From DATKPC01 sp035524275 (GTDB lineage Bacteria > Pseudomonadota > Gammaproteobacteria > Burkholderiales > Burkholderiaceae_F): a DNA stretch of 64,000 nucleotides. Below the pieces are notes generated by a model. That model saw only the letters and a list, made by a program, of their open reading frames with translations. It did no database searches and was not told the origin of the DNA. Below are positions 62,627 through 64,000 of the stretch, piece by piece. The stretch is from the NCBI GenBank assembly GCA_035524275.1, contig DATKPC010000022.1, positions 10,444 to 74,443 on the forward strand, in the 5' to 3' direction. The translations under genes were made by a program, and so were the position numbers. The stretch's first letter is position 1. Each line of letters opens with the position of its first letter.

Positions 62627-64000
62627 ATCCCGGCAGCGCGTCCGTCCTCGTCGTCGGCGCCGGAACGATGGGCGGCGGCATCGCGCAAATCGCTGCGCAG
62701 GCGGGGCACGCCGTGCAGCTGCACGACGCGCGCGAAGGCGCCGCCGCGCAATGCTGCGCGCGGATCGCTGCGAGCCTCGACGCGCTGGCCGCCAAGGGCA
62801 AGATCGGTGCGGCCGAGGCGCGCGAGGTCGCGGCCCGGATACGGCCCATCGCGTCGTTGTCCGAAGCGGCCGGCGCCGGTCTCGTCCTCGAGGCGATCGT
62901 CGAGGAGCTCGATGCGAAGCGCCGGCTGCTGCAGGCGCTGGAAGCGGTCCTCGATGCGTCGGCGATCATCGCGAGCAACACCTCGTCGATCAGCGTCACG
63001 GCCCTGGCGCGCGGGATGCAGCATCCAGGGCGCCTGGTCGGGATGCATTTCTTCAATCCGGTGCCGCTGATGAAGCTCGTCGAAGTGATCAGCGGGCTGC
63101 ACACGCAGGGCACGGTTGCCGAATCCGTCTTCGAGCTGGCGAAAGCCTGGGGGAAAGTGCCGGTCCATGCCAGGAGCACGCCCGGCTTCATCGTCAACCG
63201 GATCGCCCGGCCGTACTACGCGGAAGCCCTGGCCCTGCTGCAGGAGCAAGCCGCCGCGCCGTCCGTGCTGGATGCCTGCCTCAGGGCCGCAGGCTTTCGC
63301 ATGGGACCGTGCGAACTGATGGACCTGATCGGGCACGATACGAACTTCGCCGTGACCCATTCGGTCTACGAGGCGAACTTCTACGACAAGCGCTATGTGC
63401 CCTCGTGCTTGCAGCGGGAACTGGTCGACGGCGGCCTGCTCGGACGCAAGTCGGGCCGCGGTTTCTACGCCTACCCGGGCGGCGCGCCCGCGCTTCCGGT
63501 TGCGGTGATCGAGGCACCGATAACGGCGGGCCGGATCACGGTCCATGGCGCCGGCCCGATCGCCGATCGCCTGGAACACGCCGCCCGCGACGCGCTGGCC
63601 GCGCAAGGCTGGGGTCCGGCACGACAGGTCGACAGCGCATGGACCGGCGTCGAGATCGACGATGCGCGCTTGGTCCTGACCGATGGCGATCCGGCGCATG
63701 TCGTGGCCGGGCGCACCGGCGTTGCCGACCTCGCCGTGTTCGATCGACCGATGGTCGATCCGGCGCCACCCGGCCTCGCGCTGGCCTACGCCGTTCACGC
63801 CGGCGCGAGCGACTCCTGGCGAGCGCAGGCGCCGGCGTGGCTGCATGCTCTGGGTTTCACGCCGTTGCGCCTCGAGGATGTCCCGGGGCTGATTGTGGCC
63901 CGGACGCTGGCGATGCTGATCAACGAAGCGGCGGATGCGGTCCTGCAGGGCGTCTGCAGCGCCGACGGCGCCGACGCGGCGATGAAGCTGGGCGTCAATT
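62617..64000 (+). CDS. 3-hydroxyacyl-CoA dehydrogenase, PaaH/PaaC-like (partial, cut by window end)
   Basis: The frame starts at GTG 62617, 10 bases inside the hydratase gene, and is still open at 64000 (461 codons seen; the family is about 500). The Rossmann motif VLVVGAGTMGGGIAQIAAQA, LEAIVEELDAKRRLL, SNTSSISVTALARGMQHPGR and MHFFNPVPLMKLVEVI are all present, then a second C-terminal domain starts near PGLIVARTLAMLINEAADAV. This two-C-domain form is that of 3-hydroxyadipyl-CoA dehydrogenase. It would oxidise the hydrated BoxD product to 3-oxoadipyl-CoA. Confidence 0.88.
   Translation, partial: MQLNPGSASVLVVGAGTMGGGIAQIAAQAGHAVQLHDAREGAAAQCCARIAASLDALAAKGKIGAAEAREVAARIRPIASLSEAAGAGLVLEAIVEELDAKRRLLQALEAVLDASAIIASNTSSISVTALARGMQHPGRLVGMHFFNPVPLMKLVEVISGLHTQGTVAESVFELAKAWGKVPVHARSTPGFIVNRIARPYYAEALALLQEQAAAPSVLDACLRAAGFRMGPCELMDLIGHDTNFAVTHSVYEANFYDKRYVPSCLQRELVDGGLLGRKSGRGFYAYPGGAPALPVAVIEAPITAGRITVHGAGPIADRLEHAARDALAAQGWGPARQVDSAWTGVEIDDARLVLTDGDPAHVVAGRTGVADLAVFDRPMVDPAPPGLALAYAVHAGASDSWRAQAPAWLHALGFTPLRLEDVPGLIVARTLAMLINEAADAVLQGVCSADGADAAMKLGVN

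Overview
The window is a GC-rich, densely coding stretch of chromosome, most likely from a betaproteobacterium (Burkholderiales or Rhodocyclales type). That placement rests on gene content: a DmpR/MopR-controlled phenol hydroxylase with a meta-cleavage operon, an aerobic benzoyl-CoA (box) cluster with a BoxR-type regulator, Liv-type ABC transporters and PqiABC. I see no tRNA, rRNA, CRISPR array, insertion sequence or phage gene. Genes sit in long co-directional runs with many 1-14 base overlaps.

Left part (1-12,730). The end of a short-chain dehydrogenase gene is followed by a large perfect inverted repeat, then a leftward vitamin-salvage block: a PnuC-family permease, a NadR-like P-loop kinase, a TPP riboswitch and a TonB-dependent receptor. 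A rightward run then encodes an acyl-CoA synthetase, isovaleryl-CoA dehydrogenase and methylcrotonyl-CoA carboxylase beta subunit (leucine/isovalerate catabolism). It continues without a break into a PqiA (as two proteins)-PqiB-PqiC envelope lipid-transport set. A small YXWGXW lipoprotein follows on the other strand.

Phenol region (12,854-33,012). A leftward run of about 17.4 kb encodes phenol hydroxylase (dmpKLMNOP), a ferredoxin that protects catechol dioxygenase (dmpQ), catechol 2,3-dioxygenase (dmpB), a HbpS/GlcG-like protein, the lower meta pathway (dmpCDEFGHI) and a five-gene Liv-type ABC importer. It has a sigma-54 promoter just in front of dmpK. Divergent from it lies a DmpR/MopR-type activator with the phenol-binding and zinc-binding residues of that family, coupled to a GntR regulator. 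Phenol would be hydroxylated to catechol, ring-cleaved and converted to pyruvate and acetyl-CoA.

Central part (33,056-52,741). This holds a LOG-family protein coupled to a beta-CASP metallo-beta-lactamase protein, a ModA-like binding protein beside an ABC ATPase with altered motifs and no permease, and a second Liv importer with fused permeases. It also holds a Tat-exported nicotinamidase, a VOC protein, a periplasmic cyclohexadienyl dehydratase fused to a secreted-type chorismate mutase, a Lon protease behind a sigma-32-like promoter, a secreted lipoprotein, a large acyl-CoA dehydrogenase, a Pal lipoprotein and two unknown proteins.

Right part (52,772-64,000). This is the aerobic benzoyl-CoA pathway. 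Benzoate-CoA ligase and boxD run leftward; boxR, boxC, boxB, boxA, an enoyl-CoA hydratase and a 3-hydroxyacyl-CoA dehydrogenase (cut by the window end) run rightward. Benzoate would be activated to benzoyl-CoA, epoxidised, hydrolytically ring-opened, oxidised and beta-oxidised. TGCA-N6-TGCA sites at the boxC promoter fit repression by BoxR relieved by benzoyl-CoA.
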